NCBI GenBank assembly: GCA_965242505.1
Contig: OZ251449.1
Location: 2,666,001-2,730,000, forward strand
Source: UBA2966 sp965242505
Lineage (GTDB): Bacteria; Pseudomonadota; Alphaproteobacteria; UBA2966
DNA length: 64,000 nt
Direction: 5' to 3'
Shown here in pieces: positions 8,185-17,723 of this stretch. The notes beneath the pieces were generated by a model. It ran no database searches. It was given only the letters and a program-made list of their open reading frames with translations, and was not told where the DNA came from. The position numbers and the translations under genes are program-made. Every line of letters starts with the position of its first letter. Within the stretch, counting starts at the first letter, position 1.

Positions 8185-9162
8185 CTACACGAGATGACAG
8201 GCCGCGCCGTGTCCGGGCGCCGCCTCGCGCCACTCGGGCGCCTGGAGACGGCATCGCGGTTCCGCCAGCGGACAGCGGGCGGCGAACGGGCAACCAGGGA
8301 CGATTTCCGCAGAGTCGGGAACCGCGTCCTTCGGCGTCGTTCGGGCGCCCCGGCGCCCCGGCGACAACCTGGGGACCGCGTCGAGCAACTCCCGCGTGTA
8401 GGGGTGAGCCGGGTTGGCGAGAATCCCTTCCGTGGGTCCGTACTCGACGATTCGGCCCATGTGCATCACGGCGACTTGGTGGCATACGCATTCCACCACC
8501 GAAAGGTCATGGCTGATGAGGAGATAGGTCACGCCGTACAGCTCCTGGAGATCCTGGAGCAGGTTCAGGACCTGAGCCCGCACGGAGACGTCCAGCGCCG
8601 AGACCGGTTCGTCGGCGACGATCAGCGCCGGTCGCGTCACCAGCGCCCGGGCGATGGCGATGCGCTGGCGTTGGCCGCCCGAGAACTCGTGGGGGTGCTT
8701 CGACACGTCCGTTCCCCGGAGGCCCACCGCCTCGAGGACCTCCCGGACGCGGGCGCGTCGTTCGTCCGGTTCGAGCCGTTTCTCCGCGGCCTCGAGAGGC
8801 TCCGAGACGATGCGCCCGGCCGTATGCCGCGGGTCGAGAGAACCGAAGGGGTCCTGAAAGATCATCTGGAAATTCCGGCGGTGTCGTCGCAAGGCCCGAC
8901 TCCGCATGGCGTGAGGATCCTTTCCCAGGATGCGCAGGGTTCCGGCCGTGAGGGGCTCCAGCGCCATCACGCAGCGCGCCAGGGTGGATTTTCCGCAACC
9001 GGATTCGCCCACCACGCCGAGGCTTCGGCCCGCCCGCACGGTCAGCGAAACCCGGTTCAGCGCGAACACGCGCCGCGGGGCGGCGGTCAGGCTCTCGCGC
9101 GGCAACGTGTAGTGCCGCGTCAGCCCGTCGGCGTCGACCACCGGGGTATTCGGCGAGATCAT
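8185..9162 (-). CDS. dppF: peptide/nickel-type ABC transporter ATP-binding protein (DppF/OppF-like)
   Basis: A 325-residue ATPase of the oligopeptide/dipeptide importer class. Walker A GESGCGKST is at 52-60, the Q-loop in FQDPFGSLDPRH, the signature in SGGQRQR, and Walker B ends IVADEP. The C-terminus has the family's cysteine-bearing tail (CPFAARCPLAEPRC), which in homologues can carry an iron-sulfur cluster. The ATG at 9162 overlaps the stop of the upstream dppD-like gene by 4 bp. It is the last gene of the dppB-C-D-F series. The gene name reflects position and type, not a demonstrated dipeptide substrate. Confidence 0.92.
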   Translation of the reverse strand: MISPNTPVVDADGLTRHYTLPRESLTAAPRRVFALNRVSLTVRAGRSLGVVGESGCGKSTLARCVMALEPLTAGTLRILGKDPHAMRSRALRRHRRNFQMIFQDPFGSLDPRHTAGRIVSEPLEAAEKRLEPDERRARVREVLEAVGLRGTDVSKHPHEFSGGQRQRIAIARALVTRPALIVADEPVSALDVSVRAQVLNLLQDLQELYGVTYLLISHDLSVVECVCHQVAVMHMGRIVEYGPTEGILANPAHPYTRELLDAVPRLSPGRRGARTTPKDAVPDSAEIVPGCPFAARCPLAEPRCRLQAPEWREAAPGHGAACHLV

Positions 9163-10142
9163 CGGCGCGGCGCGAAGGACGCCGCGGCGTCGAGGCGCAG
9201 ACAGGCCGCGGAGTGGCCGTCGCCGACCGGGCGCATGTCGGGAGGCCGCGAGCGGCACGTCTCGCGCGCCAGGGAACATCGTTCGGCGAACGCGCAGCCG
9301 GCGGGCAGGTCGGCGAGCTCGGGCACCGTCCCGGGGATGGTGCGGAGCCGGCGACGCCCCTCGCCGAGTCGCGGCATGGCGGCGAAGAGGCCCCGCGTAT
9401 AGGGATGGGCGAGCCTGGCGAAGACGTCCCGCGTCGGTCCCTGCTCGACCACCGCGCCGCCGTACATCACGACGACCCGATCGACGGTCTCGGCAATGAC
9501 GCCGAGATCGTGGGAAATCAGGATGAGCGCCATTCGACTCTCGCCAACGGCTTCACGAATCAGATCGAGAATCCGGCTCTGAACCGTCACGTCGAGCGCA
9601 GTCGTCGGCTCGTCCGCGATCAACACCTCCGGACGGCACGACAGGGCCATTGCGATCATCGCGCGCTGGCGTTGGCCCCCGGAGAGCTGGTGCGGATAGG
9701 TCGCGTAGAACCGGCGCGGGTCGATCAGCCCGACGCGCTCCAGCAACGAGAGCGTTTCGATCCTGGCCCGGCCCCGGTCCAGACCGAGGTGCAGCATCAG
9801 GGGTTCGGCGACCTGTTTTCCTATGGTGAGCAAGGGATTGAGCGACGTCATGGGTTCCTGAAACACCATGGCGATGGCGTTGCCGCGAACGCGGCGCATC
9901 GCTTCCTCGTCGAGGGTCCGCAGGTCGCGACCGTTCAGGACGATACCGCCTTGCGTGTCGGTTCCCTCCGGCAACAACCCCATCAGCGCGAGAGCCGTCA
10001 TCGACTTGCCGCATCCGGACTCCCCCACGATGCCAAGCGTTTCGCCGCGTTCGAGCCTGAAACTCACGTCGCGAACCGCGCGCTCCGGGCCCGCCGGCGT
10101 GGGAAACGCGACGGTCAGACCATCGACCTCGAGCATGCTCAT
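9159..10142 (-). CDS. dppD: peptide/nickel-type ABC transporter ATP-binding protein (DppD/OppD-like)
   Basis: A 327-residue ATPase, first of the transporter's two. Walker A GESGCGKS is near residue 42, the Q-loop in FQEPMTSLNPL, signature LSGGQRQR, Walker B EVLIADEPTTALD, and the C-terminal CAFAERCSLARETC motif of the oligopeptide-transport subfamily. The ATG at 10142 overlaps the permease stop by 4 bp. OppD/DppD subunits pair with OppF/DppF to energise import through the two permeases; all four genes overlap, which indicates a translationally coupled operon. Confidence 0.92.
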   Translation of the reverse strand: MSMLEVDGLTVAFPTPAGPERAVRDVSFRLERGETLGIVGESGCGKSMTALALMGLLPEGTDTQGGIVLNGRDLRTLDEEAMRRVRGNAIAMVFQEPMTSLNPLLTIGKQVAEPLMLHLGLDRGRARIETLSLLERVGLIDPRRFYATYPHQLSGGQRQRAMIAMALSCRPEVLIADEPTTALDVTVQSRILDLIREAVGESRMALILISHDLGVIAETVDRVVVMYGGAVVEQGPTRDVFARLAHPYTRGLFAAMPRLGEGRRRLRTIPGTVPELADLPAGCAFAERCSLARETCRSRPPDMRPVGDGHSAACLRLDAAASFAPRR

Positions 10143-11008
10143 CGCAGGTATCCCGCCAGCCGTGTCCGGGACAGACGCGGGTCCAGGAGGTCGCGCAGTC
10201 CGTCGCCCAGCATGTTGAACCCCAATACGGAAATCACGACGGCCAGACCGGGAAACAGGACGAGGTGCGGAGACAGATGGAGGAAGGTCTGCGCCTCGTT
10301 CAGCATTCGCCCCCAACTCGGATGCGGCGGCTGGGTTCCCAGCCCGAGATAGGAGAGGGCCGCTTCGGCGAGGATCGCGATGGCGAAGAAGATCGTCGCC
10401 TGCACGACGATCACGCCGAGAATGTTGGGCAGCACGTGCTCCAGGGTGATCCGGGCATGGCCCTTGCCCGCCGCGCGCGCCGCCAGGACGAACTCCCGCG
10501 CCCAGATGGCCTTGGCGGAGCCCCGCGTGACGCGCGCGAACACCGGGACGTTGAAGATGCCGATGGCGAGGATCGAGTTGACTGCGCCGGGCCCGAGGAT
10601 CGCGGTAATCATGATCGCGGACAGAATGGCCGGGAAGGCGAACGCGAAGTCGGAAAACCTCATGATCAGTTCCTCGACCCAGCCCCGCCGGGCCGTCGCC
10701 CACAGACCGAGGAACACTCCGACCGTGAGTCCCGCGCCCACCGCGACGAATCCGACGAGCAGGGAATTTCGCGCGCCCACCATGATCATGGAGGCGACGT
10801 CGCGGCCGAAGTGGTCGGTGCCCAGCCAATGCGTCGGCGACGGGGGCTTCAGCTTGTTGGCGATGTTCAGCTCGTAGGCCGAATGCGGCGTCCACGCCAG
10901 GGAGACCAGCGCGAGCAGCGCGACGAGGCCGCCGAGAACGCCGCCCAGAAGGAAACTCCTGTAGCGCAGTGCGAGGGCCAGGGGGTTCGGTCGCCGGGAG
11001 GCGTTCAT
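10139..11008 (-). CDS. dppC: peptide/nickel-type ABC transporter permease (DppC-like)
   Basis: A 289-residue inner-membrane permease with the N-terminal OppC_N region (one helix at about 18-40, then HWLGTDHFGRDV, diagnostic for DppC/OppC) and a binding-protein-dependent transport domain of five helices. The EAA coupling loop is visible as EFVLAARAAGKGHARI, followed by HVLPNI. The ATG at 11008 overlaps the dppB stop by 4 bp. Confidence 0.93.
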   Translation of the reverse strand: MNASRRPNPLALALRYRSFLLGGVLGGLVALLALVSLAWTPHSAYELNIANKLKPPSPTHWLGTDHFGRDVASMIMVGARNSLLVGFVAVGAGLTVGVFLGLWATARRGWVEELIMRFSDFAFAFPAILSAIMITAILGPGAVNSILAIGIFNVPVFARVTRGSAKAIWAREFVLAARAAGKGHARITLEHVLPNILGVIVVQATIFFAIAILAEAALSYLGLGTQPPHPSWGRMLNEAQTFLHLSPHLVLFPGLAVVISVLGFNMLGDGLRDLLDPRLSRTRLAGYLR

Positions 11009-11955
11009 GCGTCGCGCGCTCCGAGCCGCGGGTCGATCGCCGCGTAGGCGAGATCCACGATGAAATTGACGACGACGACCATGGCCGCGAGCAGCAGGAC
11101 CACGTCCTTCACCACGACGAGGTCCCGATTGGCGATGGCCTGGAACACGAGCCTGCCCAACCCCGGAAGGAAGAAGACGTTCTCGATGACGATCGTTCCG
11201 GCGAGCAGGTTGGCGAACTGAAGGCCCATGACGGTCACCACGGGAATGAGCGCGTTCCGAAGCACGTGTCGCCACAGGGTCGCCCGCCGCGTCAACCCCT
11301 TGGCGCGGGCGGTCCGGACGTAGTCCTCGCGGATCGTCTCCAGCACGCTCGACCGCGTGACCCGCGCCAGGATGGCCGTCTGGACCGTCGCCAGGGCGAC
11401 CGCCGGCAGGAGCAGGGATTTCAGCGCAGGCCACGCCCCGGCGCCCCAACCCGGAAATCCACCCGATGAGAACCAACCCAGATGGACCGAGAAGAACAGG
11501 ATCAGAAGAATACCGAACCAGAAGTTCGGCAGGGCGATGCCGAGCTGGCTGAACGCCATCACTCCCCAATCGCCGATCCCGTTGTGGCGAGTGGCCGCAT
11601 AGAGTCCGAGACCGATGGCCGCGACGACGGTCAACGCCATGGCGAGCACGGCGAGGGGCGCAGTCAGGGCCAGGCGTTCGACCACGAGTTCGAAGACGGG
11701 CACGGAGTAGGTGTAACTTACGCCGAAATCGCCCGTCACCATTCCGCCGATCCAGCCGAGGTAGCGGTCGACGGCGGGCCGGTCCAGACCGAGCTCGCGG
11801 CGCAACGCTTCATAGGCCGAGGGTTCCGCGTCGGCGCCGAGAATGGCGTAGGCCGGGTCTCCCGGAAGAATCTCGAGCGCCAGGAAGACGACGATCGACG
11901 CGCCGAACAACGTGGCGACGAAGATGGCGAACTTCTTGGCGAGAAAGACGCTCAT
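11005..11955 (-). CDS. dppB: peptide/nickel-type ABC transporter permease (DppB-like)
   Basis: A 316-residue permease starting MSVFLAKK with an N-terminal helix (about 8-28), the family segment GDPAYAILG, and LRRELGLDRP, which is highly conserved in DppB/OppB (helical insertion after TM1). Six transmembrane segments are predicted, with the EAA loop DYVRTARAKGLTRRA and HVLRNALIPVVTV. It begins 57 bp downstream of the M16 peptidase stop on the same strand and may be read from the long ileS-lspA transcript. No substrate-binding-protein gene adjoins the operon on either side. Confidence 0.93.
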   Translation of the reverse strand: MSVFLAKKFAIFVATLFGASIVVFLALEILPGDPAYAILGADAEPSAYEALRRELGLDRPAVDRYLGWIGGMVTGDFGVSYTYSVPVFELVVERLALTAPLAVLAMALTVVAAIGLGLYAATRHNGIGDWGVMAFSQLGIALPNFWFGILLILFFSVHLGWFSSGGFPGWGAGAWPALKSLLLPAVALATVQTAILARVTRSSVLETIREDYVRTARAKGLTRRATLWRHVLRNALIPVVTVMGLQFANLLAGTIVIENVFFLPGLGRLVFQAIANRDLVVVKDVVLLLAAMVVVVNFIVDLAYAAIDPRLGARDA

Positions 11956-12012
11956 GGCGAGGTCGCGCGAGTCGCTCGGGGCGGCCTTCGCGCGCGCGCC
12001 GGGAAATGCGGG

Positions 12013-13398
12013 CTAACCATCCCGCTCCGGCAACAGGAGACCGGTCACCGACGCCCGGTCGTCGAACACGTGCCGCGCCGCCGCCAGAACGTCTTCGGCG
12101 GTCACGGCGGCGACCAGGCTCGGCCAGGCCTCCACGTCCTCCGCGGCGCGACCGACCGCCAGCGCGGCGCCGAACAGGCGCGCGCCGGTCGCCAGACTGT
12201 CCCGAGCGAACACGGCGTCGGCGGTCATGCGGGCCTTCGCCCGTCGCAGCTCTCGCTCCGTCACCCCGGATTCCAGCAGCCTGGCGATCTCCTCCTCGAC
12301 CATCGCCTCGATGGCCTCGAGATCCCCGCCGCGCCGCGCGCCGCCATAGAAGTAAAAGCGCGAGAGGTCCATCGAGCTGCCGCTGTACGACGTCCCGGCG
12401 CCGCTCGCCACCTTCTCCTCGACAACCAGACGCCTGTAGAGGCGCGACGTCGTCCCGCCTCCGAGAATTTCCGAAAGAACCTGAAGCGGTATCGCGTGTC
12501 GCGTCGCGCCGGCCGTTCCGCTGGGCGCCAGATAGGTCCGCCTCCAGGACGGGACGCGGACCCGGGGGTCGCGCATCGTGACGCGCCGGGCGGCCCGATG
12601 CGGCGGCTCCCGCGGACGCTCGCGCGCCGCGGTCTCTCGCGCCGGAATGGGGCCGTAGTGTTTCTCGGCCAGCATATGCGCCTGGCGCGGGGTCACGTCC
12701 CCCGCGACGACCAGCAGAGCGTTGTTCGGCGCGTAATGGCTGGCGTAGAAGTCGAGAAGGGCCTGCCGTGAGAGTTCCGCCACCTCGTGCTCCCAGCCGA
12801 TCACGGGGCGCCCGTAAGGATGCGAAAGGAACTGCGCAGCGCTCATCTGCTCGGCCAGAAGAGCGCCCGGATCGTTCCCCAGCCGCGACCGGCGCTCTTC
12901 CCGAACGACCTCGCGCTCGGCGGCGATGTCCTCTTCGCGCACCACGAGATTGGTCATGCGATCGGCTTCCAGCCGCATCACCGTCTCCAGATGCCGGGAG
13001 GCGATCGTCTGGTGATAGCCCGTGTAGTCGTACCCCGTGAAGGCGTTCTCCCGGCCGCCGAGTCGGGCCACGGTCCGCGAGAATTCGCCTGCCGGGACGT
13101 TGCGCGTCCCCTTGAACATCATGTGTTCGAGGTAATGAGCGAGACCGGACCTGCCTGGCGGATCGTCGGCCGCGCCCACCTTGTACCAGACCATGTGAGT
13201 GACGACAGGGGCCCGATGATCCGAAATCACGACGACCCGCAGCCCGTTGTCGAGGGTGAACTGCCGCGGATCGAACAGACCCGCCCGCGCGTCGCCGCGG
13301 ACGTCCGCCGCAAAAAAGACCAGAAACAGGACCGCGACGACGGCCGGAAGGCGCGGGCGTCGCCTTCCCCCGAACTGCCGTGGCGGGACTCCGCTCAT
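12013..13398 (-). CDS. secreted M16-family zinc metallopeptidase
   Basis: A 461-residue pitrilysin-family (M16B) peptidase with an N-terminal signal peptide (hydrophobic 18-32). The inverted zinc motif HxxEH is HYLEH at 88-92, and the third ligand Glu lies near 168 in EREVVREE. A second, non-catalytic M16 half follows from about 250 (Peptidase_M16_C). Such periplasmic enzymes degrade peptides; in many Alphaproteobacteria two M16 genes, one active and one inactive, are adjacent, but only the active-site form is present here. It follows a DUF3035 lipoprotein and precedes dppBCDF on the same strand, suggesting a link between periplasmic peptide breakdown and uptake. Confidence 0.9.
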   Translation of the reverse strand: MSGVPPRQFGGRRRPRLPAVVAVLFLVFFAADVRGDARAGLFDPRQFTLDNGLRVVVISDHRAPVVTHMVWYKVGAADDPPGRSGLAHYLEHMMFKGTRNVPAGEFSRTVARLGGRENAFTGYDYTGYHQTIASRHLETVMRLEADRMTNLVVREEDIAAEREVVREERRSRLGNDPGALLAEQMSAAQFLSHPYGRPVIGWEHEVAELSRQALLDFYASHYAPNNALLVVAGDVTPRQAHMLAEKHYGPIPARETAARERPREPPHRAARRVTMRDPRVRVPSWRRTYLAPSGTAGATRHAIPLQVLSEILGGGTTSRLYRRLVVEEKVASGAGTSYSGSSMDLSRFYFYGGARRGGDLEAIEAMVEEEIARLLESGVTERELRRAKARMTADAVFARDSLATGARLFGAALAVGRAAEDVEAWPSLVAAVTAEDVLAAARHVFDDRASVTGLLLPERDG

Positions 13399-13541
13399 GT
13401 CGCCATCCGTCCCTTCCGTCGGCGGACGTCGCGCGCGGCCTCCGGAGAACGGGTGGTCGCGAGAGACGGCCGCAAGCCGCAGAGTCTCCCGCCCCCGGGT
13501 CCGGGCTGCAAGGCGGGCGGTCGCTGGCCGCGCGGAATCGA

Positions 13542-14129
13542 TCAGAAGGCGCGCTTGAAGATCGAGCTCTTGCGCTCGATCACGGGGGTCTCGCCCTCGG
13601 CCGGAGATTCGCCCTTCTCCGCCGCCCCCCGCAGGCGTTCGGCCTCCTTCTTCGCGTCCACGACCGGCTCTTCCCCGGAACCATCCCGCCAGAACATCAA
13701 GCGACGGATGAACGAGGGGTCCTTTTCCGCCAATGCCAGGGTCTCGCGGCGAATGACGGTTCGGATCTGCGGATCCGCCTTGTCCGCGCCCGCTCTCTTC
13801 AGGAAGAGGGTCTCCGCGCGGCTGTCGGCCGGCTGCGCGGCGGTTTCCGGAGCGGCGCGGGATTGGTCCTCCGCGGCCCCGATCAGCGCGCGCCGGGCCT
13901 GCTCGCGCGCCTGAACGTCCTGCGGCCCGCTCGCCCCCGGCCTCGGCGGCCGCAGGGTGAGGTCCGGCGGGATGATGAGCGGCGCCTTGGCGACCACGGT
14001 AAATTCGTCCGGGGCCGACTTCGTCAGCCCGAGCTGCTTCTTGACGCCGGTGCAGGAGGACAGCGCCGTCCCCAGCAGGACGACGGCGAGGAGAGCGACA
14101 GGGCATCGGGATGTCGGTCGTATCGTCAT
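13542..14129 (-). CDS. DUF3035 (BamF-like) outer-membrane lipoprotein
   Basis: A 195-residue lipoprotein: signal peptide with lipobox LSSC and lipidated Cys26, then the hallmark DUF3035 segment KSAPDEFTVVAKAPLIIPPD (residues 37-56). DUF3035 is annotated in family databases as a BamF-like component of the alphaproteobacterial outer-membrane beta-barrel assembly machinery; that role is inferred from the family. The rest is charged, low-complexity and probably extended. It lies between lspA, whose product would process this lipoprotein, and the M16 peptidase gene, the standard order in this bacterial group. Confidence 0.87.
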   Translation of the reverse strand: MTIRPTSRCPVALLAVVLLGTALSSCTGVKKQLGLTKSAPDEFTVVAKAPLIIPPDLTLRPPRPGASGPQDVQAREQARRALIGAAEDQSRAAPETAAQPADSRAETLFLKRAGADKADPQIRTVIRRETLALAEKDPSFIRRLMFWRDGSGEEPVVDAKKEAERLRGAAEKGESPAEGETPVIERKSSIFKRAF

Positions 14130-14158
14130 CTTCGGGAACTGGCTCGCTCGATCGGAAT

Positions 14159-14620
14159 TCAGGCCTCGTCCGTCCGCGCGCGGAACAGACCGTCATATAA
14201 CAGCGCAATCACGCCGACGACAATCGCCGAATCGGCGACGTTGAAGGCGGGCCAATGATATCCCGCCACGTGGAAATCCAGAAAGTCGAGGACGGCGCCA
14301 AAGACCAGACGGTCGAACGTGTTGCCGAGGGCGCCCCCGATGACGAGACCGAGAGCGCCCGCCACGAGCCGGTTTTCCGCCCGGCGCAGCCAGACGGCCA
14401 GCGCCGTGACGATGGCGAGGGCGATCCCCGACAGCAACAGAGGCGCCAGCGAGGATCCGCTTTGCAGCAACCCGAAGCTCACGCCCGTATTCCACACGAT
14501 CACGACGTTGAAGAAAGGCGTGACCGCATGTCGCGCCTCCCAGGGGTTCCAGACGTCGAGGATCAACCACTTGGTCAGGCGGTCGCCGGCGAAGATCGCG
14601 GCCGCGACCCCGAGGCCCAT
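14159..14620 (-). CDS. lspA: lipoprotein signal peptidase (signal peptidase II)
   Basis: A 153-residue, four-helix inner-membrane aspartyl protease that removes the signal peptide of diacylated prolipoproteins. The catalytic aspartates are Asp103 in GALGNTFDR and Asp130 in FNVADS; the N-terminal FAGDRLTKW block is also conserved. The ATG at 14620 is chosen because GGGAGGG lies 6 bp upstream; the frame stays open further, and an ATG at 14680 would overlap ileS by 35 bp. Position directly after ileS is the classic ribF-ileS-lspA arrangement. Confidence 0.93.
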   Translation of the reverse strand: MGLGVAAAIFAGDRLTKWLILDVWNPWEARHAVTPFFNVVIVWNTGVSFGLLQSGSSLAPLLLSGIALAIVTALAVWLRRAENRLVAGALGLVIGGALGNTFDRLVFGAVLDFLDFHVAGYHWPAFNVADSAIVVGVIALLYDGLFRARTDEA

Positions 14621-14645
14621 GCGCGACCCTCCCGAGCGCGCGGCA

Positions 14646-17507
14646 TCAGGTATTCGCCGCAACGACCGATGGCGCGGCATCGACCGCGTCCCTGCACCGG
14701 CGACAGAGATCGGGACGATCCGGATCATCGCCCACTTCCGGCAACACCTGCCAGCACCGCTCGCACCTGGTCCCGTCGGCAAGATCGGGCGCAACGGTCA
14801 CGCCCGGCGCTTCGTCAAGGCGGAAACCGTCCGCCGGCCCTTCGGCGACGACGAGCTCGGCGCCCGACGTGATGGCGATCTCGCCCAGGTCGAGTCCTTC
14901 GAGGGCCTCGGCGAACTCCGGGGTGACGTAGACCTTGGGCCGTGACTGAAGGCTGGAGCCGATCCGTTTTTCCCGGCGCTCCACTTCGAGCCCCCCCATG
15001 ACGACCCGCCGCAGGTTGCGGACCGTTCTCCACTTCCGCGCCAAGGCGTCGTCGCGCCACTCTTCCGGCAGGTTCGGGAAGGTCCGGAGATGGACGCTGC
15101 CGTCCTCGCCCGGATTCCGGGACAGCCAGGCCTCTTCGGCCGTGAAACACAGGATCGGCGCCAACCAGGCCGTCAGGCAGTCGAACAAGGTATCGAGCGC
15201 CGTGCGGGCCGCCCGGCGGCGGGGCGACTCTCGCCTGTCGCAATAAAGCGAGTCCTTGCGGATATCGAAGTACAGCGCCGACAGGTCTACCGTGCAGAAG
15301 TTGTAGAGAGCGACGAACATGCGATGAAAATCGAAGTCGCGGCACGACTGGCGGACGAGCCGGTCGAGCTCGTGGAGCCGATGCAGCACCCAACGCTCCA
15401 GCTCGGGCATCTCGCTCGCCGGGACGCGCTCGGACTCGTCGAAGCCCGCGAGGTTGCCGAGCAGGAAGCGCAAGGTGTTGCGGAGTTTCCGATAGGCGTC
15501 CACCTGCGCCTTGACGATCTCGGGGCCGATCCGAAGATCTTCCGTGAAATCCGAGCCGACCACCCAGAGCCGCAGGACATCGGCCCCATGCCGGTCGATG
15601 ATCTCCTGGGGACCGATCACGTTGCCGAGCGACTTCGACATCTTCCGTCCGTGCTCGTCGAGAACGAAGCCGTGGGTCAACACCGCGTCGTAGGGCGCCC
15701 GGCCGCGCGTGCCGCAGGACTCGAGCAGCGAGGAGTGGAACCAGCCGCGATGCTGATCGGATCCCTCCAGATAGAGCGATGCCGGCCACGAAAGGTCTTC
15801 CCGGACCTCGAGCACGAAGCTGTGGGTCGATCCCGACTCGAACCACACGTCGACGATGTCGTCGACCTTGTCGTAGTCGGCCGGGTCATGGTCCGGCCCG
15901 AGGAAGCGTTCCGCGCCGCTGGTGAACCAGGCGTCCGCGCCCTCCTGTCTGAAGGCCTCGACAACCCGCTCGTTGACCTTCTCGTCCCGCAGCGGCTCGC
16001 CGGTCCTCTTGTCGACGAAGACGGCGATGGGAACGCCCCAGGCGCGCTGACGCGAGATCACCCATTCCGGTCTCTGCTCCACCATGGAACGGATCCGGGC
16101 ATGGCCGCTTTCCGGCACCCATCTCACTGCGTCGATGGCCGTCAGCGCGGTCTTCCTCAGGTCGTTCTCGGACATGCCGATGAACCACTGCGGCGTATTG
16201 CGGAAGATCAGAGGGGCCTTCGATCGCCATGAATGCGGGTAGGAGTGGGTGATCGAGCCGCGTCCCAGAAGCCCGCCGGCGTCTTTCAGCGCCTCGCACA
16301 CCGGATCGTCGGCCTCGAACACGTGGATACCGGCGAAAAGCGGCACGTGATCGAAATAGGCGCCGTCCTCGTCCACGGTGCGGGGCGCCTCGATACCGTT
16401 GGCCTGGCCGAGCTCGAAGTCCTCGGCCCCGTGGCCCGGGGCGATGTGCACGAACCCGGTGCCCTGCTCCATGTCGACGAAATCCGCCGGCAGCACCGGC
16501 GCGTCGAAATCGTAGCCCCGCCCGTGGAGCGGATGCCGACAGAGCGAGCCGGCCAGATCGGCGCCGCCGAACCGCTCCACCGTTTCGTACCCGGTGATTC
16601 CCGTTCGTCGGCACACGTCGTCGACCAACGCCGCGGCCACCACGATCTCCTCGCCGACGACGGCGAGACTCTCATCGCTGGCCTCGATCACGCGAACCCG
16701 CGCGTACCGGGCCTTGGGCGAAACGGCGAGCGCGCGGTTCCCGGGCATGGTCCAGGGGGTCGTCGTCCAGATCACGATGCTGGCGCCCGCCGCCGCCGAG
16801 GCCGGAGACGAGTCGGAAACGGGGAACCGGACGTAGACGGTCGTCGACTTGCGGTCGTGATACTCGATCTCGGCTTCGGCGAGCGCCGTCTTCTCCACGA
16901 CCGACCACATGACCGGCTTCGACCCCTTGTAGAGGCCGCCGTTCATCAGAAACCGGCATATCTCCCCCGCGATGACGGCTTCCGACTCGCGATGCATGGT
17001 GGCGTAGGGGCGCTTCCAGTCGCCAAGCACCCCGAGCCTCTGGAACTCCTCGCTCTGGATCGCGATCCACTTCTCCGCGAATTCCCGGCATTCCCGGCGG
17101 AACTGCGCGACCGGCGCGTCGTCCTTGTCGCGGCCCGAATCCCGGTACGCCTGCTCCACCTGCCACTCGATGGGCAGGCCGTGGCAGTCCCATCCGGGGA
17201 CGTAGTTGGCGTCCTTTCCCATCATCTGCTGCGACCGGTTCACCACGTCCTTGAGTATCTTGTTGAGCGCCGTGCCGATGTGGATGTTGCCGTTCGCGTA
17301 GGGCGGGCCGTCGTGAAGGATGAACGCCTCGCGGCCCTTCGAGGCTTCCCGCAGCCGGGCGTAGAGGTCGAGCCTGGCCCAGCGCTCGAGCAGCTCCGGT
17401 TCGCGCCTGGGCAACCCGGCGCGCATGGGGAAGTCGGTCCTGGGCAGGAATATCGTCGACCGGTAGTCGGGGCCGGAACGGTCGGAAACTTGTTCTTCGA
17501 TGGACAT
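14646..17507 (-). CDS. ileS: isoleucyl-tRNA synthetase (HIGT variant of HIGH)
   Basis: A 953-residue class I synthetase with full domain order: catalytic Rossmann fold, CP1 editing domain (about 200-400), KMSKS at about 622-626, anticodon-binding domain, and a C-terminal zinc finger (CERC near 914 and CRRC near 936). The first signature reads HIGT at 76-79 instead of HIGH, within PPYANGNIHIGT; the codon is a clear ACG. All surrounding blocks are intact, so the enzyme is expected to be active. It charges tRNA-Ile. Located between ribF and lspA on the minus strand. Confidence 0.96.
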   Translation of the reverse strand: MSIEEQVSDRSGPDYRSTIFLPRTDFPMRAGLPRREPELLERWARLDLYARLREASKGREAFILHDGPPYANGNIHIGTALNKILKDVVNRSQQMMGKDANYVPGWDCHGLPIEWQVEQAYRDSGRDKDDAPVAQFRRECREFAEKWIAIQSEEFQRLGVLGDWKRPYATMHRESEAVIAGEICRFLMNGGLYKGSKPVMWSVVEKTALAEAEIEYHDRKSTTVYVRFPVSDSSPASAAAGASIVIWTTTPWTMPGNRALAVSPKARYARVRVIEASDESLAVVGEEIVVAAALVDDVCRRTGITGYETVERFGGADLAGSLCRHPLHGRGYDFDAPVLPADFVDMEQGTGFVHIAPGHGAEDFELGQANGIEAPRTVDEDGAYFDHVPLFAGIHVFEADDPVCEALKDAGGLLGRGSITHSYPHSWRSKAPLIFRNTPQWFIGMSENDLRKTALTAIDAVRWVPESGHARIRSMVEQRPEWVISRQRAWGVPIAVFVDKRTGEPLRDEKVNERVVEAFRQEGADAWFTSGAERFLGPDHDPADYDKVDDIVDVWFESGSTHSFVLEVREDLSWPASLYLEGSDQHRGWFHSSLLESCGTRGRAPYDAVLTHGFVLDEHGRKMSKSLGNVIGPQEIIDRHGADVLRLWVVGSDFTEDLRIGPEIVKAQVDAYRKLRNTLRFLLGNLAGFDESERVPASEMPELERWVLHRLHELDRLVRQSCRDFDFHRMFVALYNFCTVDLSALYFDIRKDSLYCDRRESPRRRAARTALDTLFDCLTAWLAPILCFTAEEAWLSRNPGEDGSVHLRTFPNLPEEWRDDALARKWRTVRNLRRVVMGGLEVERREKRIGSSLQSRPKVYVTPEFAEALEGLDLGEIAITSGAELVVAEGPADGFRLDEAPGVTVAPDLADGTRCERCWQVLPEVGDDPDRPDLCRRCRDAVDAAPSVVAANT

Positions 17508-17723
17508 CGTCGATGCGGCTTTCGCGGACGGGATGCGAAAAAGGCGGAAAGGCTCGCGGCCCGACCCTCAATGAAGGGCCGGGATCGTAATTCGCCCGTT
17601 TTCCGAGACTTGTTTGCGCATTGCCGACGACACGACGTTCTCGTGAGCGCCCCTGTCTAACAGCGTCTCGACCCGGTGTCGAGCGGGCTGTCCTCGTTCA
17701 CTGCATATGAGACACTGAGCGAG

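Noticed and set aside
14815..15846. Long alternative minus-strand frame within ileS
   Set aside because: Frame-shifted shadow of ileS; the synthetase frame is intact and fully conserved.
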